Of a stretch of 64,000 bases of DNA, positions 22,036 to 33,592 are shown in pieces. The translations under genes and the position numbers were made by a program. Location of the stretch: NCBI GenBank assembly GCA_965112735.1, contig OZ218957.1:3472001-3536000 (forward strand). Direction: 5' to 3'. The notes under the pieces were generated by a model, which worked only from the letters and a program-made list of their open reading frames with translations, made no database searches and was not told the origin of the DNA. How positions within the stretch are numbered: the first letter of the stretch is position 1; the number at the start of each line of letters is the position of its first letter. The stretch is from Phaeosaccion multiseriatum. Taxonomy: Eukaryota > Ochrophyta, other classes.

Positions 22036-23720
22036 GGGTGTGGGTGTGGGTGAGGGTGAGGGTGAGGGTGTGGGTGTGGGTGAGGGTGAGGGTGAGGGTG
22101 AGAGTGTGGGTGAGGGTGAGGGTGAGGGTGAGAGTCGGGGCAGAGGTTCGGTCAGAAGAGGTGCAAGGACAGAAAGGCGGATCGATCGTACCTCTGTATC
22201 CGGTGGGAGAGTCGCAGCCCCAGCAGCACAGGAATGGCCCAGTACGGAGGAGAATGACAGTGGATGGGGAGGAGGAGGAGGAGAAGGAAGGAAAGGGAGG
22301 AGAGGAAGGGGGGGGGGGGGGGGTGGAAGGATGGAGGGAGGGAGAGAGGGAAGGAGGAAGCATGAGAGATGCAAAAGCGGCGGAAGTCGGTCCTACGTCG
22401 GGAGAGGAAAGTGGGTAGGGTGGGGTAGTCGTTTCGGCGCATCAATCGCCACGGGACCCCACTCTACCCTTCGCGATGTGACGAGTGCGTTTTGTCCCTC
22501 TTTCTGTCTTCTCTCTCGCTCTCGCTTCTTCTCCCTCTCCCTCCCCCCCTCCCTCCTCTCCCCTCTCTTTGTCTCTTACCTTACGAGCCCCCCTGTTCCC
22601 AGCTTAATCCCTCCGGAGTAGCGCACCACCACCACCATGACCTCGCTGAGTCCTGCCCCCTCGATGGCTGCGAAGATGGGCTGCCCCGCGGTACCGCCTA
22701 GGAGGATGTTAAGGAAGGGGATGCATCACAGCAGACGCACCAGCAGCAGCTCAGGAGACGCCGAATGTGAGAGGGTTGGTGCTAGAGTAATGGTACACTT
22801 TCGGAAGACTGTCGATAATGAGAGGGTTGGTGCTAGAGTAGCGGTACACTGTCGGTACACTGTCGATACACTGTCGATCATGAGAGGGACTCTTGCCCCT
22901 TTGTGCTTGAGGTTCAGTGCTCTGTAAGTAAGTCAAGCCATGGGCTGCCATCGCAACCACACACGGCATGCACCGCACCTGGCTCTCCGTCGTCGTAGAA
23001 TCTGTGAGTTTCGTCGAGTCCTTTCCACGCCCAGCACCAGTGCCTGTGGGAGGGGTGAACAACAATAGAAACGTTCACAAGTCAATTGCTTGCTCCTGGT
23101 CTGGTCGGTATGTTGCAGAGAGGCTCTGTCCTTCCTAACCCGAACAGTGCAATAGAGGTATATCCGCCCTCACTAGAGGCTCTAACCCATATACTTCACT
23201 CCCCTCCTCCAAAACCTCTCTGGTATACCCTACTTCCCTACCTCGCTTTGGGGTGTTCCTTGACCACCTGCACACGTCCATGCACGTGTGCAGCAAGGCG
23301 CACGACAACAGATACACAGAGACCAGCAGGAGGGCACGGAGGACGGTTAGGAGGGTCCAGCAGCAGCACAGACAGACAGCGTTAGTGTCCCATCCTCCAC
23401 CCAATTACCTCAGCGAGAAAGCTGTCAGCTTCAGCGAAGGAAGCAGCGTGTGCGGCCTTCCCAATGAACTTGCTCTTCTTAATCGTCTCCTCCGTCTCCC
23501 ACACCTTCCCGCCTACCACTGTTGTGATGGCACCCTCTACCGCCTCGTCCTGCGATGCATCAGGGGAGGCCCTGCAGCTGCTAATAGATACAGCTCGAGT
23601 GCAGCGTAGGGGAGGCATCCAAGCCAGCGCACGGGAGGAGAGGTGGGTCACGCGCAACAGAAGCATAACGATCGCTGCAGAGTGGCGGGGCCGTAGAGTT
23701 TCTACATCCCTGCGCGCCAT
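21193..23720 (-). CDS. IMPACT/YigZ-family (UPF0029) protein, probably plastid-targeted
   Basis: Exons: 23720-23409, 23267-23242 (a 26-nt microexon), 23043-22979, 22697-22580, 21762-21603, 21301-21193. Diagnostic family motifs are spread over exons: [73 protein letters not shown], then [19 protein letters not shown] and a C-terminal ferredoxin-like segment ending CTVVDDE. Family knowledge: IMPACT in eukaryotes modulates GCN1/GCN2, while bacterial YigZ has no firm biochemical role. The N-terminus (best ATG at 23669, [16 protein letters not shown]) looks like a signal peptide ending ALA-W, so this copy may be the plastid YigZ type. The reading phase does not match between the fourth and fifth exons, across the GGTGAG-repeat intron: either the splice model is off or there is a one-base indel. 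Confidence 0.75.
21785..22138. repeat. GGTGAG/GGTGTG hexamer minisatellite in the IMPACT-gene intron
   Basis: About 350 bp of near-perfect GGTGAG with GGTGTG variants. It lies in the intron of the - strand gene, ending about 20 bp before its 3' splice site, where it reads as pyrimidine-rich CTCACC. Confidence 0.9.
22775..22870. repeat. ~50-bp tandem duplication in an intron
   Basis: GAGAGGGTTGGTGCTAGAGT occurs twice, about 50 bp apart, each copy followed by a similar GGTACACT...CTGTCGATA stretch. It lies between the third and fourth exons of the IMPACT-family gene. Confidence 0.75.
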
Positions 23721-23828
23721 GCCAGAGGAAGTGTTTGAGTCTTTTCTACATGCACTTTGGGTACGAGCGTCGTCAAATCACAGAATTGACGATACAAGTG
23801 CAGGCGTGCTTACAAAACAAAGCGGATT
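23721..23828. promoter_or_regulatory. Compact divergent promoter, IMPACT-family / Rieske-like
   Basis: Only 108 bp separate the longest IMPACT-family reading frame from the ATG of the Rieske-like gene (159 bp if the ATG at 23669 is used). Both 5' UTRs must be very short or overlap. Confidence 0.35.
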
Positions 23829-25383
23829 ATGAACTGCTGGGTCTCCCTCATCGCCCTCCTGTGTCTGGTGTCGGTGCCTGCGCTGACTACCGCCTTTGCC
23901 ATCATCCCCAAGAGAATTTCCCTGGCCAACAAAAGGGTGGGAGTGTTACTCAAAGGGAAAGGGAGCTTAAACGATGCCATGGCAGACGCGCAGGGGTTGA
24001 AAAGGCCAAAGAAGGTCAGTGCGTGCCGGGAGGGAGGAGAGGCTTGACCTACCTGATACCTGGAGAGTAATAAGAATCTATTTTTTTCCTCTCCCTTTCT
24101 GGTTGCTCTGCTCTTGCTCTCAGGGAGCCAAGCAGGTGACATGGACACGACTGACCGGGGTGACTCTTCCAGAGAAGAATAAGATGAAGGCGTGGGAGCT
24201 GCCGATGGGAGATGAGAATATCAAGCTCGCCGCCATCAATCGCGAAGGCGTCTACCATGTCCTTGACGGTAAGGGCAGCCAGCAAGGGCAGCCAGTGGCA
24301 CCGCACCGCCAAGACAGTCGAGGAGGCGTTGACGCCAGTAAAGCGCTTGGTGCCCGCACCAGTTGCTCCAGGAGCTAGCTTCTTAACTCGCTGCGTGCAC
24401 CCCCTTTCCCATACTCTTGTCTTCCTGGCTTGTGTTGTGCCGTAATCCATAACCAGGCGCGTGCACCAAGTGCTCTTGGGACTTGTGGAGGGGAAAGGTG
24501 CTTCCCGAGAACGAGAACGAGGTGGAGCGCGTGGGCTGCCCTCTTTGCGGCACCACCTTCAACCTAGACTCCGGCGAGGTGGGAGGTGCGTGCGTGTGAG
24601 GGTGTGTGCTTGTGCCCCCCCCCCTTCACCGCTGGCCCCGCTGTCGTCCCCCGGCCTGCCGATTGACCCTCGCACGCACTCTAGCCCTCTCCTCGGACCT
24701 GCAACCTTCAGCTTCCTTCCTTTCTTCGCTGCCGCCGCTGCTGCTACTGCTGCTCGGCCCTGGTGCCTCTCCCACTGTTGACTGCTGACTGCTGCCGCTC
24801 TCACTGTTGACTGCAGGTGACATTTACAAACAGGAGAAGGGCATTACAGGAGGCTTCAACAATTGGGTGTCAGGCATCACACGCGCCTCGACACCCAAGA
24901 TGGCCACTGCAGTACGGACCTACGGTATCAAGGTGAGTGAGGGTGAGGTTCAGGAGTACAGGAGAAGGGGCATCAAGGGGGGGCGAGAGAGGGTGAGGTA
25001 TATGGGTGAGAGGGGGCGAAGTATATAAGAGTAGGAGAAGGAGCACCTCAGGGAGGGAGTGTAGGTTGAGGTGTTGGAGTATAGGGCTGCCCCGAAAGGA
25101 CGGAGAGGGATGATTTCTTTTCTCATGGATTACCCACTCACTTCTGAGTTCTCGAGAGAGTTTCGAGACGAGGAGGAAGAGCTGAGAGACAGAACTACGC
25201 CAAAAGGAAGCTCCCCTCTGATCTGACGCTGATGACCCTCCCTCTGTCTCTGCCCACCTGTCCCGTCCTGCCCCACGGCTGCTGCTCTTTTGCGCTCCAC
25301 GCACAACGCATAAGGTTGAGGGGGAGGACGTGTTTGTGTCCGGGTTGGTGGATCCGACATCATCGAAATCGAAATCGAGATGA
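23829..25383 (+). CDS. Plastid-targeted Rieske-fold protein with altered cluster ligands
   Basis: Five exons: 23829-24014, 24124-24268, 24457-24585, 24817-24932, 25315-25383 (214 residues, phases agree). A signal peptide (MNCWVSLIALLCLVSVPALT) runs into TTAFAIIPKR, the plastid-type junction. The Rieske-like core reads ACTKCSWDLWRGKVL (residues 112-126) and VGCPLCGTTFNLDSGEVGG (136-154). In canonical Rieske proteins the ligands are C-x-H and C-x-x-H; here the His positions are Lys115 and Cys141, so normal [2Fe-2S] binding is unlikely. A four-Cys site (113, 116, 138, 141) could bind another metal. Known plastid proteins with a degenerate Rieske fold include PSB33/TEF5 of photosystem II; this could be a relative, but no membrane helix is visible. 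The last intron ends at an AAG acceptor, so the final exon is somewhat less certain. Confidence 0.75.
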
Positions 25384-25449
25384 CGCCGCGGGAAAGCAGC
25401 GACCAAATAGAGACAGACCATCCCAACATGACAGCAGAGCTTGCCGGGT

Positions 25450-25520
25450 ATGCTTGACACTTGCTGGACATGCTTGACACTTGGGGCATGCTTGACACTT
25501 GCTGGGCATGCTTGACAGAG
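25450..25520. repeat. ~20-bp tandem repeat (GCTTGACACTTG core) x4
   Basis: GCTTGACACTTG or GCTTGACA recurs four times just downstream of the Rieske-like gene. Further on, at 25735-25795, GTTGAAACTGACTCTA recurs about four times up to the stop codon of the opposing gene. Confidence 0.7.
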
Positions 25521-25784
25521 CTTCGCAGAGCGTGAAGGGCGCCCCACGGACTCACTGCGTGTGCAAGAGCTTATTGCATTTGAACTTAGACTAGAAGACG
25601 ACCGACCACCTGGGGGCATCTCAAAATAGAAGAAAAGATCAGCACCCACAGCCCTCCCTTTGAGCCCATTCCCCCCAGTGCAGGAGCTGCTCGACCCTCC
25701 CCGCCCCCCGCCCCAAGATAGAAACTGACTCTAGTTGAAACTGAAACTGACTCTAGTTGAAACTGACTCTAGTTGAAACTGACA

Positions 25785-26804
25785 CTAGTTGTCGTCTTTG
25801 TCGTTCCGGCGGGCCTTCTCCTTCTCCTCCACGCGCTCCAGAGCCTGCGCATAGATAGGTGGTCAAGTGGCACGGCAGTGAAGGGGTGGGGGGGGGGGGA
25901 CGTCAGTGTAAGCTTAGCTGGAGGGGGAGGGGGAGGGGGGGGCGATTCTCCTCCATGCGACCTTCCAATACGGCAATAAGGGCCCGTCTCGCCAGCCAGG
26001 GGGGGTGGTGGCGTCCACAGGAAACGGCCAAAAAGAAAAGTTGGGCTCAGAATCATGGGAAAGGCCAAGATACATGCTCACTCTCTCACTCACCGCTAGC
26101 CTTTGATCTATTAACAAGTCGTCTCCTTCTCCCTTCGTCCGGAACACAATCTCCTGGAGACTCTGCCCCTGTCGGCTGTATTGGTAGCCGCTTTCGAGGA
26201 AGGCGGGGCAGGGTCTGGCAGGGGGGCAGGGCACAGCACAACACGCAACGAGGCGCCAAGAGACGTAAATGGCAGTGCATGACCGCGCATGGCAGGCCAA
26301 GGTCATGTCATAGTTCAGGAAGGAAATATCGCAAAGGGCACCGTGGTGCGCCATGGTAAATGATGATGCAGCACCTTCTTACCTGTAGGCCTTGATAGGC
26401 CACCACCTGAAGCCTGGGATGGCTCCCAGTCCCCCGATCACCTTTCCCCCTCCGTTGCAGCCCTTCTCCAGGTACTCCCCGCTACACTTGGGTGCAAACT
26501 TGCACGGCCCACAGGGCTGCTCGCTTGCTTCGGGCGCCGCAGGAGCTGCAGCTGCCTCTCCCTCCTCGCCACCAGCGCTATCGCTATCGCCGTCTTCGCC
26601 CACCGCTCTCCTCGATATTAACGCTCCGCGAGATGCAGCAGCCGTGTTTGCGAAGCTCCCTGCCCTGCATCCCCCCCCCAGAGTACCCAAATTCCTACAA
26701 CATGCACCACCGGAGAAAGGGGCTAACATAAACGCTGCGCATGGGTTACTCACGCCAGCAACAAGTACTACAGCAATAATCGCGGCACGCAAGGGCCCTC
26801 CCAT
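25785..26804 (-). CDS. Small Cys-rich plastid-targeted protein (unrecognised)
   Basis: Three exons, 26804-26383, 26214-26094 and 25844-25785, give 200 residues with matching phases. The N-terminus MGGPLRAAIIAVVLVAGVSN is a signal peptide followed by CAAFMLAP, a heterokont plastid junction. After an acidic/Ala linker the conserved-looking core starts: CGPCKFAPKCSGEYLEKGC, GGLGAIPGFRWWPIKAYRPC and GYQYSRQGQSLQEIVF, then a charged tail. Four to six cysteines in the core suggest metal or disulfide chemistry. I do not recognise a named family. The acceptor at 26214 was chosen over one 31 bp downstream because it gives a continuous YRPCPAFLESGY segment; the alternative also keeps frame. Confidence 0.65.
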
Positions 26805-27119
26805 TCTTCTTGGCTTAGTGAACGGTGATTAAGGCTGTAATGTCTTAATAATATGCTATTTTTTTTTGTTTGTCTGCCAACACAGAGCTCAGTTGGTAAT
26901 AGTAATGGCCCAGGCCCAAACAATTGGCGTTTTGCTCGACTATTTTTTTTTCCCACTTTCCCTCTTCCCCTTTCCTTCATTGTCTTTGTCTTCTCTTTGC
27001 CTTGTCTTCGCCCACACCGCCAAAAATCATGGAGCGGAGGCAGGACGCGCGCCAAAAGGGGGGTGGGGACAACCTTTGAAGTGCAGGAGCTTTCGTTTTA
27101 GAAGCACTGAGATACGACC
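26805..27119. promoter_or_regulatory. Divergent upstream region
   Basis: This 315-bp spacer, lower in GC than its surroundings and with several T-runs (T9-T10 at 26860 and 26942), lies between two divergent start codons (26804 - and 27120 +). No gene is supported inside it. Confidence 0.35.
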
Positions 27120-27451
27120 ATGTCGGCAGCCTTCGCGACAGAGGGCGCCTCAGCGGCCGTAGAAGCCGCCGAGGGGAGTATTGAGACGCACCGTATTCTT
27201 GATTCGGAGGAGCAAGCGGCGGAGGTCGAGGCGAAGCGGATGTGGGAGGAGGCCCTCGTCGATGCATCCCGTACAGAGAGTGGTCCCCTTATCCAGGAGG
27301 AGAATGAGAAAGGAGCAGCCCCCTGCAGTGGTGGAAAGGGGGCACAGAAGCGCCCTGCCAAAAACAAGGTGCTTTCCTCTCGCTGGCAAGTGATGCACGA
27401 AGAGGGTTCGGCGCCTTTTTCAGACATGCGCCCGGCAGGGGGAGGAGCAGC

Positions 27452-27482
<31 letters not shown>

Positions 27483-27866
27483 GCAGGAGGGAGAGGGGGA
27501 GGGGGAGGGGGAGGAGGAGGAGGAGAGGGAGGAGGAGGAGGAGGAGGAGGAGGACGAGGAGGAGGAGGAGGAGGAGGAGGAGGAGGAGGAGGAGGAGGAG
27601 GAGGAGGAGGAGGAGGAGGAGGAGGAGGAGGAGGAGGAGGAGGAGGAGGAGGAGGAGGAGGAGGAGGAGGAGGAGGAGGAGGAGGAGGAGGAGGAGGAGG
27701 AGGAGCAGCAGCGGCAGCAGCAGCGGCAGTAGGTGGAGAGAAGGAGAGCGGTCCCGTCGTGCACTACCGGGGCGGCTCTCTTAGCTTCGTCAACCTCGGC
27801 AGTGCAGAGGGTATCTGCCCTCCAAGCGAGGGGGTAGAGCAGCTGCAGCACCACCATCACCAACAC

Positions 27867-27897
<31 letters not shown>

Positions 27898-30800
27898 CGC
27901 CGCGGCGGCGATCATCAACACGGCCCAGTGTGGAGCAAGAACAAGTATTCTTGCTGCAGCAGCACCACCACCCACAGCAAAGGCGCAACGAAGACAGCGG
28001 TGGCACCCACTCCCTCTTCGCCAACACTGTGCAAGGCAGGGCCTTCATTACAGAGGGGCCTGAGGGGGGCGGAGGAAGAGGAGGACAAGGAGAGCTCAGG
28101 GAGGCAGAGCAGGAGGACGGAGCAGAGGAGACCCAGGGGGACAAGACGCTGACTGTAACGCCAAGAGGAGGGAAGGGGTCAGGGGATGAGAGAAGTGGGC
28201 CCCACCTCGTCGCTTGCCTGCGGCCCGTCACAGCGGAGGACCTCGTGTACACGTCCTCCTTTCAGACCAAGACGCACCCGCTGTACAGCGTGCCGTCTGT
28301 GCCGGCGAGGGTGAGTGGCACCAAGAGCACACGGGAAGGAGCAGGGAAGGGGAGACCTGTTTGTGTCTGTGTGTTTGAGCCTCCCTCCTTCCCTCCCCCC
28401 CAGCCCAGCCCCATGCAATCTATGCTCCACCCGGCCTCCCCCCTCACCTCCCTCACCTCCCTCACCTCCCGTGCCTGAAGATCCACAGGAACGGGATGGT
28501 CAAGGTGTACCCCGGGGGCTTCAACACACACGCACGCACACACATGCACACACAAGACAGCAGCGGCTCCCTGCGCAGTCTACACAGCGTTAGCGCATCC
28601 AAGCTGGGGGGGGGGCAGGAGTATGTCAATGAGAGGGAGCATGTCAATGGAAGTGGTACCGGCACTGGCGCTGGCACTGGTGCTGGCACTGGCGATGCCC
28701 TCGTCTCGGAGCAGGTGGGCGTAACGGAGGCGCGCGGAGAGGCTGCGGGTTCGATTCGGCATGTGCGGTACACTAAAGTGCGCATGGGGTCCGTAGAGCC
28801 CGCAGAGCTTGTCGCGCCAGGAGGGTGCGGGGCGGAGGGGGGCGCGGGGGGAAGCAACAGGGGCAGTCGGGCGAACTTACTCTTCGACTGGGCACTTCCT
28901 CCCGACACAGGCGCGGAGGCAGGAGCAGGGGCGGGGGCCCAACTTGGAGCAGCAGAGGGACCCAATCAGAACCAGGAGCAGGGGCGGGGGTTGGGCCTTC
29001 ACCCCGCCCCTCTTGAAGGGCCCCTTCAAGGGGTCTGCGGTAGTCCTGACACCCGGCACACAGCAGCCTCTGTGCCCAGGTTGGGTCCCCCCCTGCCCAA
29101 CCTTCGCCTGGACGCTGAAGTGACATTGCCGTATCACCAACTGCCGTCAACGTCGTCCGCTGGAGCTGCCCCTGTATCACCAACGTGTGCCCCTCCTGAG
29201 GCGAGCCCCCCCCTCATGTCTCCAAACGACAACAACAGCAACACGCACAGCCACCCCAAGCACCAGGCCCAGGACTGGTCGGTGATCCACTGCCCCATCT
29301 TCGCTCCCCGGGGGGGCCGTTGGGACGGGGCTCGCGTCAAGCCTCCACGCTTCACGCCTGAGGCCCTCTCTCTGTGGACTCACTCTACGACTCGATCCGC
29401 GAGAGGTGAGAGCGCCGGAGGAGGGAGGGGGGAGGAGAGGGGAGAGAGGATGGCAGTGGATGGGGCCGGGTGGGTGCGGGGCGCAAAGAAGAGGCGCCGG
29501 AGTAGGGCTTTGGCGTTGGCCTGGCGTTTCACGAGGCCGGCCCTTGCCATCCCCTGCCATCCACTGCCATCCATCCCCCTCTCTCTCTTCTCTGTCTTCT
29601 TCTACTCCTCCTTCTCCCTCTCCTTGCCCTGCGTATCTCGTCCTGACACGTCCTCCTCCTCTTCCTCCTCCTCCTCCTCCTCCTCCTCCTCCTCCTCCTC
29701 CTCTTCTTCTTCCTCCTCCTCCTCCTCCTCCTCCTCCTCCTCCTCCTCCTCCTCCTCCTCCTCCTCCTCCTCCTCCTCCTCCTCCTCCTCCTCCTCCTCC
29801 TCCTCCTCCTCCTCCTCCTCCTCCTCCTCCTCCTCCTCCTCCTCCTCCTCCTCCTCCTCCTCCTCCTCCTCCTCCTCCTCCTCCTCCTCCTCCTCCTCCT
29901 CCTCCTCCTCCTCCTCCTCCTCCTCCTCCTCCTCCTCCTCCTCCTCCTCCTCCTCCTCCTCCTCCTCCTCCTCCTCCTCCTCCTCCTCCTCCTCCTCCTC
30001 CTCCTCCTCCTCCTCCTCCTCCTCCTCCTCCTCCTCCTCCTCCTCCTCCTCCTCCTCCTCCTCCTCCTCCTCCTCCTCCTCCTCCTCCTCCTCCTCCTCC
30101 TCCTCCTCCTCCTCCTCCTCCTCCTCCTCCTCCTCCTCCTCCTCCTCCTCCTCCTCCTCCTCCTCCTCCTCCTCCTCCTCCTCCTCCTCCTCCTCCTCCT
30201 CCTCCTCCTCCTCCTCCTCCTCCTCCTCCTCCTCCTCCTCCTCCTCCTCCTCCTCCTCCTCCTCCTCCTCCTCCTCCTCCTCCTCCTCCTCCTCCTCCTC
30301 CTCCTCCTCCTCCTCCTCCTCCTCCTCCTCCTCCTCCTCCTCCTCCTCCTCCTCCTCCTCCTCCTCCTCCTCCTCCTCCTCCTCCTCCTCCTCCTCCTCC
30401 TCCTCCTCCTCCTCCTCCTCCTCCTCCTCCTCCTCCTCCTCCTCCTCCTCCTCCTCCTCCTCCTCCTCCTCCTCCTCCTCCTCCTCCTCCTCCTCCTCCT
30501 CCTCCTCCTCCTCCTCCTCCTCCTCCTCCTCCTCCTCCTCCTCCTCCTCCTCCTCCTCCCCCTCCCCCTCCTCCTCCTCCTCCTCCCCCTCCCCCTCCTC
30601 CTCCCCCTCCCCCTCCTCCTTGTCCTCCACCACCACCACCACCACCACCACCACCACCTCCACCACCCCTGTACCCTCCAGCCATATCGAACGCAGTCTC
30701 CTCCAAGATTGGCCTTGGGAGCACCGCCACCACCACGGACACCAACAGGCATGATCATCACACGCATGAGGTTGGGCATCCTCAGATTGGGCATCCTCAG

Positions 30801-33592
30801 ATTGGGCATCCTCAGATTGCACATGTCAGTAAGGGGGCGGCTTCGTGCAACGCACTGCCCCTTGGAGAGGAGGAACAAGGGCAAGGGAAGCTTACGACGA
30901 CGGCTTCATTGACTTCATTGGCTTCCCTTCCTGCTCGTCTCAGCCTGCCCGAGGGGATACATATTCCTGATCTCCGCGCGCCGTCGCTCGACTCGTCAGG
31001 TGAGACAGCAGGGGAGTGGGAGGGCGGAGGGAGGAGAGGCGATGAGAGCAGCTCGAGGCCGCAGGGGAGTAGGAGGGCGGCTCACTCACGGTGCCTCACG
31101 CATCAGCGCTCTCTGTGCACATGGATGGGGCCTCCTTCCTTTGCTGTGTGCTTGTGTGTGCTTGTGCACTGCACCTTCTCCGACTCTGTAGGCAGCGGCC
31201 CGACCCCATTCCACGCATCCGCTTGTTCGGCCGTTCCTTCTCTACCTCTTCCTCTCTAGAGGTCCCCTCCTGTGCGGGCCCACACGCGCTGCTCCCTTCC
31301 TCTCTACCTCCCTCCCACCCACACACTCACTCTGCTCCCTCCGTCCCTTCCTTCCTTCCTTCCTTCCTCCCTCCCTCCCTCCCTCCCTTGCCCCCCTTCT
31401 TCTGCAGGGACCGTGAGTCGCAAGCCGTTCGCCTTGTGCCCGTCCATTCATCACCACCCGTCGTCGCCAAGAGGGGATCAGAGGGGAAGCTCCTCGCCCG
31501 TCACGGCTCTCTTAGCAACACCAGTTGGTGGTACATCAGCAGCACCAACAGTATGTCGACGAGGACAGGGAGGAGAAGGGGGAGGAGGAGGGCGAGAGGA
31601 GCAGGGAGGGGATAGACGGGAGGGAGAGAAGGGAGAGAACGGGGGTGGCGCGGAGGGGTCGCCACTGGAGACAGTCACAGATGGCGAGGTAGAAGGGAAG
31701 GGAGAAGGGTCATCACCATCCCCGCCCAGTGGGGGCCACACCGAAGCTTCTGCGGCTCTTCGGGCAGCACTAGCAGCAAAAGGAGTAGGAGCTGAAGGAC
31801 AGCAAGGCAGAGGAGCAGCAGAAGGAGCAGGATTACGAGTGGAAGCGGGAGAAGTGGGGGAAGGGAGAGGGAATGACGCATCGGAAAGGGCAAGTGGAAG
31901 TGTAGGACACGGAGGAGGAGGAGGAGGGGGAGGAGGAGGAGGAGGAGGAGGAGGAGGAGGAGGAGGAGGAGGAGGAGGAGGAGGAGGAGGAGGAGGAGGA
32001 GGAGGAGGAGGAAACGACAGCGGGGAGGGACACGCTTCCTCGCAAGCGCTAGGCCCAGAAGTGGAGATAACACCGCTGGGCCCACCGGGCATTGGATGGG
32101 GAGGGCTGCTGACAGAGGAACAGGAAAGTGCGCTACACTTGGCCTCTCTCCTGCCCGCAGCTGTATCACCAACTGCTGCTGCTGCTGGGGGCTCTCCGCT
32201 CCGACTCGACACCTTCGCAGAGGCTGCGCGTCCTTCGCTTACTCTTGCGGTAGTCAGACACTCGTAAGTGCTCCTCTCCCTCTCTCCCCTCCTCACCAAT
32301 ACCACTGAACAACCAATACGCTCGCCAACCCCGCCCTCCACAGAGAAATGCTGGCCTGCTCTGGAGAGGCGTCGCTGCTGCGGCTCAAGCAAAGGGCTCT
32401 GTGCTGCCGAGTGCCTACGGAGGCCTCCGTAGGGCACATCGTGAGGATTATCGGCAGCGGTTGGGGCTGGCCACTGCCCCCCCGGGAGAGGCAGAGGGAG
32501 CGGGAGAGGGAGAGGGATGGCAGTGGATGGAGCGGAGGAGGAGGAGAAGGAGGAGGAGGGGGCTTGGGAGCGGAGGCCCAGGGGGGGGGACGAGTGACGG
32601 ACTGGGTGCCGGGGGCGTGCCGGGGGGGTACCAGGGGGGTAGGCTCAGGCCATTCGCCCCGCCGCCACCGGAGAAGAGAGAAGGGCTCCTTTCTTTCCCC
32701 GGGTGAGCAGCGAGAGGAAGAGGAGGAGGAGGAGAGAGAGGAGAGGGCTGCCCTGCGGCGTTTCTCAGTCAAGGTGTTCAGCCCCGAGGGGGGTTTCGGC
32801 CCCGAGGGGGGCGGGGAGTGGGTAGAGCTGCAGACCACCGCGCAGTGGAGGGCTCTGGCTCAAATGGCGGCGACGAGGCAGACGACCAACACGCCAAGGG
32901 GTCACACTTGGCTTCGAGCAGCGGGGATTGACTTGTTCGTCACCATCGCGCTTGGGGCGGGGGGTCATCACACACCCACTGGCCAGCAGCAGCAGCAGCA
33001 GCAGTTGGTGATACGACAGGAGGACGGCGAGGAGGAGGAGGAGCTGGGGGGCCGTCTTTCAGGGGCGTTTTCTCGGCGGAGGAAGAGAAATGCGAAGCTC
33101 CTGCCCACTGAGCGGGTGCTATCGACACCGACCACCCTGCTGAGGCGAAAGGGGGGCAGGATGGCAGGAGATGGGGGGCGAGGGAGGGGACGAGAGGGGG
33201 GGGAGACGGTGGCACAGTTGGTGGTACAGCAGCAGGACGGCGCTGGCGCCAATCAACAGGAAGATGCACGGGCGGAAGGTGGGGCAGAGGCGTTCCCGGT
33301 GGGGGAGGAGGAGGCTCCTGCTATGTCACCAATTGCCCCCCCCCCTCCTTCGTTGGACCTTGTCGACGACGCGGATGGCTACAATGCCTATTCCAGCCCG
33401 CCTGCAAGCGCTCACCCCTCCAGCGACGACGACAAAAGGCAGGAGCAGAGCGAGCAGAGCAAGCAGAGGGGGCGGGGAGAGGGACGCTGCAGGACCGAGG
33501 GAAGGGAGGGGGGCAGTGGAAGCATAGGGGGCAGCACGCTGGGGGGGAGGGTGCGGCAGTCCCGTCACCATCGGCAGCGGCTGGGCCACTGA
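27120..33592 (+). CDS. Large low-complexity protein of unknown function
   Basis: Five exons, 27120-28310, 28481-29405, 30682-30999, 31408-32263 and 32344-33592, join in phase to 1512 residues. The first exon holds Ala/Gly runs encoded by (GGA)n and a His/Gln run. Better-formed stretches are LVACLRPVTAEDLVYTSSF, RNGMVKVYPGGFN, WSVIHCPIFAPRGGRWDGAR, RFSVKVFSPEGGFGPEGGG and HTWLRAAGIDLFVTIALGAG. Intron 2 contains a CCT array of roughly 900 bp. Exons 4 and 5 contain several element-A and element-B copies. The 3' end is doubtful: a second open frame runs from 33528 to 34274, and a one-base change in the G-run at 33541-33547 would fuse it on. No known domain was recognised. Confidence 0.55.
27500..27705. 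repeat. Exonic (GGA)n tract encoding poly-Gly
   Basis: About 200 bp of GGA triplets inside exon 1 of the low-complexity gene, bordered by GCA/GCG triplets (poly-Ala). It keeps the frame open; no good splice pair around it removes it. Confidence 0.8.
29660..30615. repeat. ~900-bp (CCT)n microsatellite in an intron
   Basis: Almost uninterrupted CCT triplets (29672-30558) followed by CCCCCT variants, ending about 60 bp before the 3' splice site at 30681. It is the longest pure triplet array in the window. Confidence 0.97.
31910..32012. repeat. Exonic (GGA)n tract
   Basis: GGA triplets coding for poly-Gly in exon 4 of the low-complexity gene. Confidence 0.8.

Noticed and set aside
29406-31259. 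617-residue + frame rich in poly-Pro and 400-residue - frames of poly-Glu/Gly/Arg
   Set aside because: Translations of the intronic CCT array. The correct gene splices it out, with phase-consistent exons on both sides.
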